Shown here one piece after another: positions 1 through 8,680 of a stretch of DNA of 35,011 bases. The notes beneath the pieces were generated by a model. That model saw only the letters and a list, made by a program, of their open reading frames with translations. It had not been told where the DNA came from and searched no databases. How positions within the stretch are numbered: position 1 is the first letter of the stretch; each line of letters begins with the position of its first letter. Location of the stretch: contig JAVYAJ010000056.1 in assembly GCA_032229885.1 (NCBI GenBank), positions 1 to 35,011 on the forward strand, in the 5' to 3' direction. Origin of the DNA: Anammoximicrobium sp032229885 (GTDB taxonomy: Bacteria > Planctomycetota > Planctomycetia > Pirellulales > Pirellulaceae). The position numbers were made by a program, and so were the translations under genes.

Positions 1-21
1 ATGCGCGCACGGTGCGCGCAT
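1..21. repeat. GC-rich perfect inverted repeat at the window edge
   Basis: Two 10-base arms (ATGCGCGCAC and GTGCGCGCAT) flank a single central base. It lies about 75 bases beyond the folK stop on the minus strand, so it could be a transcription-end hairpin. There is no clear T tract, and the repeat may continue outside the window. Confidence 0.4.
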
Positions 22-97
22 GATACGAACAAAGACTTTAACGCTGTCGCTGCCTGAAAACATTGTCACAAAGTTCACGATGTTTGAGGTTAGTGGT

Positions 98-571
98 CTA
101 GAGCAAGAGATCGTCGCGTTTTCGAAGCCACACGGTACGCTGCAAACGGTGTGCGCGATCGGCGAGCGTTTCTCCGTTGGCCAGCGCGAATCCGGGCAGT
201 AGCTCGGCGAGCGGCACGATCCAAAAAGCCTGTTCCCAGTTTTGCGCGTTATGGGGCACGTCGTCAAATAGGACGAGATCCAGATCGATTTCTCGCGGAG
301 CGTTCTTGTTCGTCGTCCGCACGCGCCCCATTTGGTCTTCGATCGGGCGAACGATCTGATCCCGAACGCCGACGGCGTCCAGCGGCGTGCGAACCGCGGC
401 GCAGAGATTCAAAAAATTCGGCCCGGGATAGCCGACGGACGCGGTCTCCCACAATGCGGAGACCCGCTCGACCAGCGTCGCCCGGCGCAGCAATTCGAGG
501 CAGCGGGGGATGTTTCGTTCGGGTTCGAGATTCGAACCGACGTTGAGGTACGCTCGGTGTAGGTCACTCAT
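98..571 (-). CDS. folK: 2-amino-4-hydroxy-6-hydroxymethyldihydropteridine diphosphokinase (HPPK)
   Basis: Transfers pyrophosphate from ATP to 6-hydroxymethyl-7,8-dihydropterin, the step before dihydropteroate synthase in folate synthesis; cytosolic. The 157-residue protein has the family's N-terminal NVGSNLEPERN segment and the signature REIDLDLVLFDD near residues 93-104, whose acidic residues bind Mg-ATP. The length is normal for a single-domain HPPK. The start overlaps the end of folB by 8 bp, so the two are probably translationally coupled. It is the last gene of a minus-strand set (SDR, folB, folK). The family call is firm. Confidence 0.93.
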   Translation of the reverse strand: MSDLHRAYLNVGSNLEPERNIPRCLELLRRATLVERVSALWETASVGYPGPNFLNLCAAVRTPLDAVGVRDQIVRPIEDQMGRVRTTNKNAPREIDLDLVLFDDVPHNAQNWEQAFWIVPLAELLPGFALANGETLADRAHRLQRTVWLRKRDDLLL

Positions 572-983
572 CTTGTGTGCGTTCGCCGTCGCCGCGTGTG
601 GGCGCGAGCAGGTCCCGCGCAGGTTCGACCTGATTTCGTGTGCGCGTGATCTCGACGCCTACGGACCGCGCAAACCGGACGGCTCCGGGCTTTTCCACCC
701 GCACGCTGACCTGCTGCGCCAGCGGAGCCGCAAGGCAGATCGTGGCCAAGTCGTTGGCCAACGCTTCCACGGTAAAACGTTGCGCCGTCTCGGTGTGGTC
801 TCGAATCGTTTTGGCCAACGCGCTGTAGTCCACACAGTCGCGGATGTCATCCGTTTCCGCCGCGCGGCGCGTGTCGGCCAAGATCGTGACGTTGATCAGG
901 ATGTCTTGTTCGCCCTCGCGCTCCCAGTCGCGGATGCCGATGACGCCTCGCACGAGCAGATCTTTGATGAAGACTTTGTCCAT
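564..983 (-). CDS. folB: Dihydroneopterin aldolase
   Basis: Cleaves 7,8-dihydroneopterin to 6-hydroxymethyl-dihydropterin and glycolaldehyde, supplying the substrate of the overlapping folK product. The 139-residue protein opens with the FolB pattern VRGVIGIRDWEREGEQDILI, holds the central DYSALAKTIRDH motif, and ends with VRVEKPGAVRFA, which carries the conserved active-site lysine. The C-terminal tail of about 20 polar residues is longer than in many FolB proteins. It begins 9 bp after the SDR gene stop. No strong Shine-Dalgarno sequence precedes the ATG, which fits coupling to the upstream gene. Confidence 0.92.
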   Translation of the reverse strand: MDKVFIKDLLVRGVIGIRDWEREGEQDILINVTILADTRRAAETDDIRDCVDYSALAKTIRDHTETAQRFTVEALANDLATICLAAPLAQQVSVRVEKPGAVRFARSVGVEITRTRNQVEPARDLLAPTRGDGERTQDE

Positions 984-992
984 GCGCGTGTT

Positions 993-1727
993 CTATACCA
1001 GATGCCTGCCACCGTCAACGTGAATGATCTCGCCCGTGATATAGGCCGGGCCAGCCAACAGGAACAACAGGGACTGTTCGACTTCGCCCGGATCGCTCCA
1101 CCGTCCCGCGGGCACGGCGTCGATGACCTTGTTGAGCGTGGCTGGGTCGCGGGGCCCTGCATCGGCGGGCGGAAGAATGGCCCCCAGCGCCAGCCCGTTG
1201 ACGCTGATGCGCGGCGCCAGCGCGACGGCCAGCGCCCGGGTCATCGCGGCCAACGCCGCCTTGGTGATCGTGTAGGGAAAGTGATCCGCGCCGGGACGCA
1301 AGGCCCGCCAGTCGAGCAGGTTGACGATCCGGCCCTGCGGCGCCGCTTTCCCGAAAGCTTGGCTCAGTAAAAAAGGGGCGGTGAGGTTGACGCTGAGATG
1401 GCGGTTCCAATCGTCGAGCGACGTGTCAGCCAGCGACAACGGCTGGAAGATCGACGCGCTGTTGACCAGGCCGTCCAGCGGGCTCCGTTCGCGTGCTCGC
1501 TCGATCAACGCCGCCGCGCTCTCAGGGGCCGACAAATCGGCGGTCAGGATCCACGCGCGGCGGCCCATCGTCACCAGCTCGTCGCGGACCGCTTCGGCCT
1601 CCGCGGGCGAATGTCCATGATGTAGCACCAGATCCGCGCCCGCGCGGCCGCACGCCAAGGCGAATTGCCTTCCCACACGGCGGGCGGCTCCCGTGATCAG
1701 GATTGTCTTGCCAGCCAGGCTGTACAT
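993..1727 (-). CDS. Pteridine reductase-type short-chain dehydrogenase (FolM/PTR1-like)
   Basis: NADPH-dependent SDR, probably reducing dihydrofolate or a dihydropterin. With the start at 1727 the protein has 244 residues. The cofactor loop is TGAARRVG (12-19), the TGxxxRxG form typical of pteridine reductases rather than classical TGxxxGxG. The catalytic pair is Y152/K156 (YTITK). The usual SDR serine is replaced by aspartate (D139 in NLLDW), as known in PTR1/FolM. An upstream GTG (1766) adds 13 residues but lacks a ribosome site; the ATG at 1727 has AAAGG 13 bases upstream. Position ahead of folB-folK supports a pterin role. The exact substrate (dihydrofolate, dihydromonapterin or another pterin) cannot be read from sequence. 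Confidence 0.82.
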   Translation of the reverse strand: MYSLAGKTILITGAARRVGRQFALACGRAGADLVLHHGHSPAEAEAVRDELVTMGRRAWILTADLSAPESAAALIERARERSPLDGLVNSASIFQPLSLADTSLDDWNRHLSVNLTAPFLLSQAFGKAAPQGRIVNLLDWRALRPGADHFPYTITKAALAAMTRALAVALAPRISVNGLALGAILPPADAGPRDPATLNKVIDAVPAGRWSDPGEVEQSLLFLLAGPAYITGEIIHVDGGRHLV

Positions 1728-2077
1728 GTTCTCGCTCGCACCTTTCTTCGACCGGATCCAAGCCACGTTATTGAGGGTTCAACAGCAACGGCCAATGCGG
1801 GTTCCAGGACGAAAGAGACGCCTCGGTTTATTCGACGCGTTCGACCGCCGAGGGGTCGCGCGCTGGGCGGCTCGCGACACACCATAGGCTCGAGCCGTTG
1901 CGGCGCGCCTGCTAGGCAGGAAATCGACGGCCGTCATCCGCGCCGCTGGCCCGCCCGTCGGATCGCGTCACAGACGTGCGGCTGCGATACGTTCGCACCA
2001 GAGCGCCCGGGCGAGGCGACTGCTTGCCGGAATCGCGACGCCCGGTCCGAGACGCGTCCGTCGCGGCGCGTGAACGC
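1728..2077. other. Intergenic stretch, no gene seen
   Basis: The open frames here are Arg-rich and lack start-site or family signals. It should hold the promoter of the SDR-folB-folK genes, but I could not pick a convincing -35/-10 pair. Confidence 0.4.
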
Positions 2078-2671
2078 CTAGGCGTGGACCTTGCGCCAGG
2101 CGTACACACGCAGCGGCGGTAGATTGCGAAACTCGACGGCGACTTGCGCTGGGCCAAACCGCGGCCGGGCGACGACTTCGACCCGGCGACAGACTTGATA
2201 GGCTATGAAACGTCCGCCCGGGGCCAACGCCGACCAGATGGCGTCGACAACCTTTCGGCGACTGTCCGGACGCAACAGTGAAAACGGTATCCCGGACACG
2301 ACGGCATCGACCGATCCGACATCGTAGTGTCCGAGGATGTTCGTCAACTGTTCCGCGCTCCCGTGATGGACGAGCAACCGCTGGTCATCGATCGCCCGCA
2401 GCGCGGCGACAAACTCGGGACTGATCTCGATGCTCAGCAGCGACGCCCACGGCGGCATCGCCGCCAGCAAGGCGCGAGTCGTCCCACCCGTACCGGGTCC
2501 CAACTCGACAATGGTTCCGCCGCTTTCCAGCCCAGCCAGTCGCGCGATACGACGTTCCAGAAATCGTGAGCTGGGAATCAGCGAACCCAGACGCTTGGGA
2601 TGCCGCAGAAAGCTTTGGAAAAACAGCAGCACCCGATCACCGTGTTTCGGCCGGAGTCGGTTTCGTCGCAT
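2078..2671 (-). CDS. Class I SAM methyltransferase, phospholipid N-methyltransferase-like
   Basis: A 197-residue SAM-dependent methyltransferase. The N-terminal FFQSFLRHPKRLGSLIPSS (about residues 17-35) matches the membrane-contact segment of bacterial PmtA-type phosphatidylethanolamine methyltransferases, where similar wording precedes the SAM loop. Motif I is VELGPGTGGTTRALL (about 55-69). An acidic residue follows in SIEISPEF, and a post-I DAVVSGIPFSLL takes the place of the NPPY-like loop. The KsgA/Erm rRNA dimethylase family is a related alternative, but the GIPFSLL loop and N-terminus favour lipid. It stands alone on the minus strand, 163 bp downstream of the zinc-ribbon gene. Family confidence is high, substrate moderate. 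Confidence 0.75.
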   Translation of the reverse strand: MRRNRLRPKHGDRVLLFFQSFLRHPKRLGSLIPSSRFLERRIARLAGLESGGTIVELGPGTGGTTRALLAAMPPWASLLSIEISPEFVAALRAIDDQRLLVHHGSAEQLTNILGHYDVGSVDAVVSGIPFSLLRPDSRRKVVDAIWSALAPGGRFIAYQVCRRVEVVARPRFGPAQVAVEFRNLPPLRVYAWRKVHA

Positions 2672-2834
2672 AGGCGGCCTATGGCTGCAACAGGAACCTC
2701 GAGACTAGAAATTGCCCGACGCACGCGACGTCCCGACGGGCACTGAATCTATGCCGATTTTAGCAGAATGCGAACCCGTGTCGCAACGTAGCAGATGGGC
2801 AGATTTTCGCCGGCCCGACCGCACGACCGAGAAC

Positions 2835-4070
2835 TTATAGCGGTCCGAGCAGTTGGAGGATGACGATCGTCAGGCCCAAAATCAGCAGGCCGAACGTCCA
2901 GAGAATCAGGTTCCTCTTGAACTTGCGCTGCTCTTTTTCGGCCGCCATCCGTTTTTGCGTTTCCAGGTCGTCACCGCCCGTGCGGATCAACGGGGATGGA
3001 TCGCGCTGGCTGGCGAGGCCGTGTGCGGGCACCACGATCGGTCGCGGAAAGCCGCCCGGCGGTTGGGCATGGGCGCTGGCGGCGCCCAGCGGCGAAAACG
3101 AGGCCTGCGGTTCCGAACCGAGCGGCCGCGGCTGGCTCGAAGCCGCGCCGGGTGGCAGCAACGCTTGTGGATCGATGGGCCCACCCATCGCGACGCCCGG
3201 AGCGGTCGCCAGGGGGCCGCCGGTCGGCGGACCCGTCATCGGCAGCCTGGGGCCGGTCGACGGCATCGGTCGCGCACCTGGCGCTGTGGCGGGGCCCAGC
3301 GGCTGTGGAACCGTCGGGACCGGCTGAGTGCCCGACGGGGGAACCGTCGGAACCGTTTGTCCGGCAGGACCAGGCACTTGGCTCGTTGCCGCCGCCATCG
3401 GCGCGGTCGAACTGGTCGCGCCCATCGGGGTGGTCGAACTCGGCGCGCCCGGCCTCGGCACGTGGCCCACCACGGGCGACGCGGTGGTTCCCGGCAGGGC
3501 CGCGCGAGACGTCGGCCCTGATCCCGTGGCCGCAGGTGGGCGCGACGGGCCGAGCGGCTGTTCGGGGCTAACCGGCACGGGGTTGACGGGCACGGGGTTG
3601 ACGGGCACGGGACGTGCAGGACCGGGGGGCGCGGGCGCAGGGCCAATCCTGGCCGTCAGGGGCTCGCCGCCGGCAGCCGCGGCCGGAAGCGACCCGCCGG
3701 CTGCCGTGGGCTGCGGACGCGCGGGTTGCGGAGCGGACAGCGGGCGTTCGTCGAAGGCCGCGCCGCGCGTCTGCGGCGGAAAGCCCGGAACAGAGGCGAC
3801 CGATTGCTCGTGGACCACGGAGCGCGGCGCTTGCGTGCCCGGTCCCGGCGCCGCGGCCAGCGGGCGCAAGGGGACTTCGGGGCTCGACGCACCCGACCGC
3901 ATCGCGCTCGCGGGATCTGGATCCGGAGCGGTGGGCCGTGGCGAGTCGGCCATCGTCGGCAGCGCGACCACGCCGCGACAGTGGGGACAGGCGACCTGCT
4001 GGCCGCCCAGCGAGCCATCGACCTGGAACAGGCCCGAACAATGAGGACAGGAAAATTGCGTCACACCCAT
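2835..4070 (-). CDS. Zinc-ribbon, Pro/Ala/Gly-rich linker, C-terminal membrane anchor protein
   Basis: Function unknown. The 411-residue protein has three parts. Residues 8-32 form a zinc ribbon of two CPHC knuckles (CPHCSGLF and CPHCRG), of the kind common in planctomycetal membrane proteins. Residues of about 40-340 are low-complexity Pro/Ala/Gly/Ser, including PVNPVPVNPVPVSP encoded by tandem 15-bp units near 3571-3611. The end is a basic stretch (QRKFKRN) then a hydrophobic helix (LILWTFGLLILGLTIVIL) and five residues, so it looks tail-anchored with the ribbon in the cytoplasm. GGAAG lies 7 bases before the ATG at 4070. It may be a scaffold or sensor; no enzyme domain is visible. Confidence 0.7.
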   Translation of the reverse strand: MGVTQFSCPHCSGLFQVDGSLGGQQVACPHCRGVVALPTMADSPRPTAPDPDPASAMRSGASSPEVPLRPLAAAPGPGTQAPRSVVHEQSVASVPGFPPQTRGAAFDERPLSAPQPARPQPTAAGGSLPAAAAGGEPLTARIGPAPAPPGPARPVPVNPVPVNPVPVSPEQPLGPSRPPAATGSGPTSRAALPGTTASPVVGHVPRPGAPSSTTPMGATSSTAPMAAATSQVPGPAGQTVPTVPPSGTQPVPTVPQPLGPATAPGARPMPSTGPRLPMTGPPTGGPLATAPGVAMGGPIDPQALLPPGAASSQPRPLGSEPQASFSPLGAASAHAQPPGGFPRPIVVPAHGLASQRDPSPLIRTGGDDLETQKRMAAEKEQRKFKRNLILWTFGLLILGLTIVILQLLGPL

Positions 4071-4202
4071 GAAACTTCTTCCACCGAGTCAACCCGTCGA
4101 GATGTTTTCATCGTAGACGCGCGAGGCTGTGGAAACCAGACGGCCTGCGCGTTCAGCAACTCGGTGATCGTAGCACTCGACGATCGTGGCGGGAACGGCA
4201 GC

Positions 4203-5183
4203 TCAGAACGCGGGCGACGTCAGGCTCGCCGCACCGCGCCCCGCGGTCGCACGCGGCTCGCCCACGCTTTGCAGCGCGACAGCCACGTCTTGCAACGCCT
4301 GTCGCGAACGCGCGGAGACGCTGGTCCACAGCGCGAAACCGTGAATCATCCCTGGGTATTGCTTGCACGTCACCGGCACGCCGGCGCCCCGCAGGCGTCG
4401 CGCGTAAGCTTCGCCTTCGTCCCGCAACGGATCATATTGCGTCGTGATGATCATCGCCGGGGGAAGGCCACGCAGATCGGCGGCTCGCAGCGGTGAGGCA
4501 TACGGTGATTCGCCGTCCCGCGGGCTGTTCAGATAGTGCCCCCATGCCCAGATCATCGTGGCGCGCGTCAGATGGTACCCGCGAGCATTTTCCTTGTAGG
4601 ACGGCGTATCGAAACGGCAGTCCAAAGCTGGGTAGATCAGCAGTTGCAGGCACAGCCGCGGCCCCTCGTGGTCGCGAGCCAGCAGCGCTACCGCGGCGGC
4701 GAGGTTCCCGCCCGCGCTGTCGCCGGCCACCGCAATTCGCCGGGCATCGAGGCCCAGTTCGTCCGCGCGCTCGGCCGCCCAACAGACTGCCGCAAAGGCG
4801 TCTTGCAGGCCCGTCGGGAATTTGTGTTCCGGGGCCAAGCGATAATCGACCGAGATCACAACCCAACCCGAGGCGTGCGCGAGGCGTCGGCAGTAAGCGT
4901 CGTGCGTCTCGATGCTGCCCATGGTCCAGCCGCCCCCGTGAAAAAAGACGACCGCGGGCAAGGGCCGATCGACCGACGGGCGATAGACTCGGACGCGTAC
5001 CTCCGCCGGCAACCCGCGGATCGAGCGTTCTTCACAGCCAGCCAGTTTCGGAGTCCGCTCCCTCAGGCAACACAGCAAGGCCAATTGGCGACGTGCGTCC
5101 TGCGGGGTCTGTGACTCGTATGACGCGAGCTTTGCCTGAGCCAGCCGTTCCAGAAAGTCGCGTGCTTCCGGATCCAAGGGCAT
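4203..5183 (-). CDS. Alpha/beta hydrolase, hormone-sensitive-lipase-family esterase
   Basis: Probable carboxylesterase/lipase of the HSL (bacterial class IV) group. With the ATG at 5183, which has GAGGA 6 bases upstream, the protein is 326 residues. The frame is open further upstream, but that part is Arg-rich and unlike the family. Landmarks: oxyanion-hole HGGGW (82-86), nucleophile S156 in GDSAGGN, catalytic aspartate D251 in the YDPLRDEG element, and H281 in MIHGF. All triad residues are present and the length is normal. No signal peptide is seen, so it is likely cytosolic. Natural substrate unknown; short-chain acyl esters are typical. Confidence 0.88.
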   Translation of the reverse strand: MPLDPEARDFLERLAQAKLASYESQTPQDARRQLALLCCLRERTPKLAGCEERSIRGLPAEVRVRVYRPSVDRPLPAVVFFHGGGWTMGSIETHDAYCRRLAHASGWVVISVDYRLAPEHKFPTGLQDAFAAVCWAAERADELGLDARRIAVAGDSAGGNLAAAVALLARDHEGPRLCLQLLIYPALDCRFDTPSYKENARGYHLTRATMIWAWGHYLNSPRDGESPYASPLRAADLRGLPPAMIITTQYDPLRDEGEAYARRLRGAGVPVTCKQYPGMIHGFALWTSVSARSRQALQDVAVALQSVGEPRATAGRGAASLTSPAF

Positions 5184-5558
5184 CACAAATCCTCGGCGCT
5201 TCGGGCTGGTCCCACGACGGTCTGAGCGCCTCGAACGCACGCTGAGCCAGACCCTACGAATCCGCCGCCAGGGCGGCCCCCTGCGCGCGGCCCGGTCAAT
5301 CGTAACGACCGGGTCCCGCATCGTCCAGGCCTCCCGTCTCAGACCATGCGCGGGCCGCGGGACGAGCGATGGGGCCGAACCGAGCCCGGGGCTGCCCGAT
5401 GCGCGGGAAGAGGTGCTCAGGCCGCGGGCGTGCCCTGCCGGCCCGCCAATCGCAAGCTGGCGCAACCCGCCTCAAGAAACGCGACGTCCCCTCGCAAGCA
5501 AGGGGACGTCGTTCGGTTTGACCAGACCGAAGAGTCTGTTCAGCAATCTGCGCGCCTG
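5184..5558. other. Intergenic stretch between the YTV gene and the esterase
   Basis: No convincing gene. It contains the hairpin at 5483-5510 and presumably the esterase promoter. Confidence 0.4.
5483..5510 (-). terminator. Hairpin terminator after the YTV gene
   Basis: GACGTCCCCT and AGGGGACGTC form a perfect 10-bp stem around an 8-base loop, 49 bases beyond the YTV stop. On the minus strand the stem is followed by GCGTTTCTTG, a weak T-rich tail, so intrinsic termination is plausible. Confidence 0.6.
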
Positions 5559-7157
5559 TTAGCCGCAAGATCCGTCGCAACCGCGTCGAATCCGGCAGCC
5601 TGGCTTCGGGCAGCACGGTGTCGGGCTGCACACCGTCACGGGGACTTGTTCACACACGACCTTGGGAACGCATCGCGTGACGGTATAGGGCACTTGACGG
5701 CAGACGGTCTTGGGAACCATGACCGTCTTGGTATAGTGGACGGGGACGCAGACGGTGTACGGCACCTGCTTGGTCCGGCACTCCTGCACCGTCCGGCAGA
5801 CGGTGTAGGGCACCTGCTTGGTGTGGCATTCCTGCACCATCCGGCACACGCGATACGTGCATGTCCTGGTCCGGGTTTCCGGAACCATGCGGCAGACCGT
5901 ATAGGGCACCTGCTTGGTGTGGCACTCCTGCACCATCCGGCACACGCGATACGTGCACGTCCTGGTCCGGGTTTCCGGAATCATGCGGCAGACCGTATAC
6001 GGCACCTGCTTGGTGTGGCACTCCCGCACGATGTGGCACACGCGATAGGTGCAAATCTTGGTGCGCGTCTCGGGAACCATGCGGCAGACCGTGTACGGCA
6101 CCTGCTTGGTGTGGCATTCGCGCACGATGGATCGAACCTGGTAGGTGCAGGTCTTGGTCCGCGTCTCGCAAACCCAGCGGCAGATCGTAACCGGAACCTG
6201 CTTCTTGACGACGCACCGCTCGTAACGCACGCACTCGATCGTCTTTTCGCAGACCTCCGGGACCCAGACGCGTTTGCAGATCATCCGCGGGCCGCCGCAG
6301 CCGCAACTCGACTCGTGGCCACACCCTTTCTGCACCGGGCCGCAGGGATCTTCGATCATCTGCGTTTCCCAACGACCGCCGCACACGCGGATCGTCTTGG
6401 TGTAGGGAACGGGGGTGCACACGACTTCACAGACCTCTTTCATCACGGTCTCCTGCACCGGCACGCGAACCGTATAGCAGACCTCTTTGGTCCGCGTTTC
6501 GCAGACCGGTCGGCAGACGGTGTAATTCACGGTGCGGTAGCACGTCTCGTAGGTGGGCCGGCAGACCGTATAGCAGATCTCCTTGGTCCGCGTCTCCCAG
6601 ACGGGCTTGCAGACCGTATAGTTCACGGTGCGGTAGCACGTCTCGTAGGTGGGCCGGCAGACCGTATAGCAGATCTCCTTGGTCCGCGTTTCCCAGACGG
6701 GCTTGCAGACCGTGTAGTTCACGGTGCGGTAGCACGTCTCGTATACCGGGCGGCACACCGTATAGCAAACCTCTTTGGTTCGCGTCTCCCAGACGGGCTT
6801 GCAGACCGTGTAGTTCACGGTGCGGTAACACGTCTCGTATACCGGGCGGCACACCGTATAGTTGACGGTTCGGCAGCGCGTCTCGGTTCTGTACTTGACG
6901 CATTCGATGGTCTGGGGTTCGCATACCGTTTCGCGAACGGTGCGATAGCATGTGTATTGTTGCTTCTCGTACTCGACCCTGCGGCAGGTTTTCATCACCG
7001 TGTAGCAGTGTGGCTTCTGTACGCACGATGGCGCTGGATCGACGCCGCAATCGGCTTTCTGATAGCAAGTCGCCCCGAGATAGGCGGCACTTGCCGAGTT
7101 TGCATAAGCGGCGACGATCAGCACGGCTGCCGCCGTTATGCCACACCTGGTCTTCAT
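5559..7157 (-). CDS. Secreted Cys-rich YTV-repeat protein (planctomycete cell-envelope type)
   Basis: The 532-residue protein starts at the ATG at 7157, which has AAGGAGA about 7 bases upstream; the frame open further upstream is rejected. Residues 1-24 are a signal peptide (ITAAAVLIVAAYANSASA). The mature protein has about 66 cysteines and many YTVC motifs, the mark of the planctomycete-specific YTV family, reported as cell-wall proteins in Rhodopirellula and likely disulfide-linked. Residues 110-237 hold four 32-residue units (CYRTVNYTVCKPVWETRTKE...). Residues 348-443 hold three units of a second 32-residue type (CHTKQVPYTVCRMVPETRT...) plus partial copies. A Gly/Cys-rich joint (259-294, GCGHESSCGCGG) separates them. 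The role is presumably structural. Confidence 0.88.
   Translation of the reverse strand: MKTRCGITAAAVLIVAAYANSASAAYLGATCYQKADCGVDPAPSCVQKPHCYTVMKTCRRVEYEKQQYTCYRTVRETVCEPQTIECVKYRTETRCRTVNYTVCRPVYETCYRTVNYTVCKPVWETRTKEVCYTVCRPVYETCYRTVNYTVCKPVWETRTKEICYTVCRPTYETCYRTVNYTVCKPVWETRTKEICYTVCRPTYETCYRTVNYTVCRPVCETRTKEVCYTVRVPVQETVMKEVCEVVCTPVPYTKTIRVCGGRWETQMIEDPCGPVQKGCGHESSCGCGGPRMICKRVWVPEVCEKTIECVRYERCVVKKQVPVTICRWVCETRTKTCTYQVRSIVRECHTKQVPYTVCRMVPETRTKICTYRVCHIVRECHTKQVPYTVCRMIPETRTRTCTYRVCRMVQECHTKQVPYTVCRMVPETRTRTCTYRVCRMVQECHTKQVPYTVCRTVQECRTKQVPYTVCVPVHYTKTVMVPKTVCRQVPYTVTRCVPKVVCEQVPVTVCSPTPCCPKPGCRIRRGCDGSCG
5829..6116 (-). repeat. Three tandem 96-bp coding repeats, type B
   Basis: Direct repeats in the 3' half of the YTV gene. 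Each encodes 32 residues starting at CHTKQVPYTVCRM; further partial copies follow down to about 5755. The units are nearly identical at the DNA level, which indicates recent duplication or gene conversion. Confidence 0.8.
6447..6830 (-). repeat. Four tandem 96-bp coding repeats, type A
   Basis: Direct repeats in the 5' half of the YTV gene. Each encodes 32 residues starting at CYRTVNYTVC; the last unit diverges (PVCETRTKEVCYTVRVPVQET). The period equals that of the type B repeats, so both arrays may derive from one ancestral unit. Confidence 0.8.
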
Positions 7158-8406
7158 TGCAGGATCTCCTTGCTTGGCAAGCTCGAACGGGTTCTGGGTC
7201 TGGTCAGATCTCTTGATTCGCCACGCATCGCGCCGTTTGCTTCGTCTCTCATCCGTCAACTCTTTTTTTCACGGATATCGCGCCGTTCCTTAACGAGTTC
7301 TACTGCCGGTTCGACGTGTTCAAGCCGTTGAATTGTCAATCCAGGGAAACTGTCGCGTTTACGAAGAACTGCCAGAATGCGTCCTATGCGATATATACAT
7401 CGTCACTAATGATCCGCGAGAATAATCAAACCAGAACAGACACCGGCGCTGTGTGGCGCAGTCCGGCGGTATCACATGCGCTGCCTGAAAGGGTTGTTGG
7501 GATTCATCGAGATTGTCCTACTTTCCGTCCGGATGATTCTGCTTTCTCTGTGCACACCTCCTCGCTCCGTAAGTGTCCCTCGGTTCAGCTCGCGCTTTGA
7601 TGTTGCGCGCGAGTTCGGACCAATGCGTGACAAGGCAGCCTCCGGCTCGTCTTTGCCGCACACGACTTGGCGTTCGATCGGTCGCGCCCACCGGCGCACG
7701 GTATCGCTACGGGCACGATGCGTTGCACCGCCTCCGGCTGGCGGGCACACGCCAAGGAATCCCGTCGCCGTGTCGTCCACGACGACATGCCTCGCCGCAC
7801 AGACCCACCCACGGCCATCCCTACTCGCTAGAATTAGGATGATCGAAGGGAACTGAACAAGCTGCAAAGATTAACATCGGAAACACGGGCTAGGACCTGG
7901 AATCGAATCGTCGATTTCGGCGTTGCTAGCAGGGGACGAAAGTGCGCGGCCCTGCGGAACCAGTCGCGGCTGGGGCGTTCTTGGCGCGGCGCGGCAGGCA
8001 AGGTCGATCGCAACCCGCGTCTATGTGGCCGATGGGCAGGGCTGCGTCGGGCGTGCGCGGGGCTGGATGGCGACAAGCTTTCCCTGCATGCGGTCGAGGA
8101 TGGCACACATAGCCTCGAGCGCGCGGGAGCCGCGCGCCGATGCCGACAGCGCCGATGCAAATTCCCGCGCGACACGCAGGCCCTAGTTGCGGATCCTGGT
8201 TAATCCTCTACACTAAACTCGGCCGACCTTAAAACCGTCGTCGGGCAAGGCCCGAGGCGTCCGCCGCCAGGCGTGAGGCAACGGCGGTAGACGGTCGCGC
8301 CATATCGCAAAGCGGCAGGTCGAAGGCCAGCCCGACGGCAAGCGATCCGCCGTGTTGCAGGGGATGTACTGGTTGCCAGCCTATACGATGACAAAGTGAG
8401 ACGAAA
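7158..8406. other. Long gene-poor stretch upstream of the YTV gene and dodecin
   Basis: About 1.25 kb without a supportable gene. The part at 7260-7440 is relatively AT-rich and should hold the YTV promoter. The rest has only Arg-rich chance frames on both strands. I looked for RNase P, tmRNA, SRP RNA and tRNA signatures and saw none. Confidence 0.5.
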
Positions 8407-8613
8407 ATGGCAGATGCCGCTTTTCAAAAAATCGAAATCATTGGCACGTCCGAGACTTCGTATGAAGAGGCGATCCGCAACGCCATTGCCAAGGCATCGG
8501 AAACGACGAAGGCGCCTCGCTGGTTTGAAGTGGCCGAGATGCGCGGGATGATCGTCGAGGGAAAGCTCAAGCAGTATCAGGTGGCGGTGCGAATCGGCTG
8601 CAAACTGGACTGA
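8407..8613 (+). CDS. Dodecin family flavin-binding protein
   Basis: A 68-residue protein matching dodecin over its whole length: KIEIIGTSETSYEEAIRNAI at 8-27, then KAPRWFEVAEMRGMI with the conserved tryptophan that stacks on flavin (W39), and a final strand KQYQVAVRIGCKLD. Dodecins assemble as hollow dodecamers that bind FMN/FAD or lumichrome and act as flavin stores. The ribosome site is weak (GTGAGACGAAA before the ATG). It is monocistronic and converges on the small zinc-ribbon gene. Confidence 0.93.
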   Translation: MADAAFQKIEIIGTSETSYEEAIRNAIAKASETTKAPRWFEVAEMRGMIVEGKLKQYQVAVRIGCKLD

Positions 8614-8663
8614 TCACGAGTCGCAACCGATTGTGAGACAATGATTTCCATCGATATCGCGAG

Positions 8664-8679
8664 GCGTCGGCTCCGACGC
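8664..8679. terminator. Short hairpin between convergent genes
   Basis: GCGTCGG and CCGACGC pair across a 2-base centre, between the dodecin stop and the zinc-ribbon gene stop. It could serve both strands. The T tract is poor. Confidence 0.4.
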
Positions 8680-8680
8680 T

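Noticed and set aside
5346..7331. 661-codon plus-strand open frame
   Set aside because: It is antisense to the YTV repeats. Its own repeats (HLLGVALLHHPAHAIRA-like) are a mirror of the 96-bp coding units, and the minus-strand gene has a signal peptide, ribosome site and known family.
7862..8200. Structured RNA (RNase P, tmRNA or SRP RNA)
   Set aside because: The region is GC-rich with small inverted repeats but lacks the conserved sequence blocks of these RNAs.
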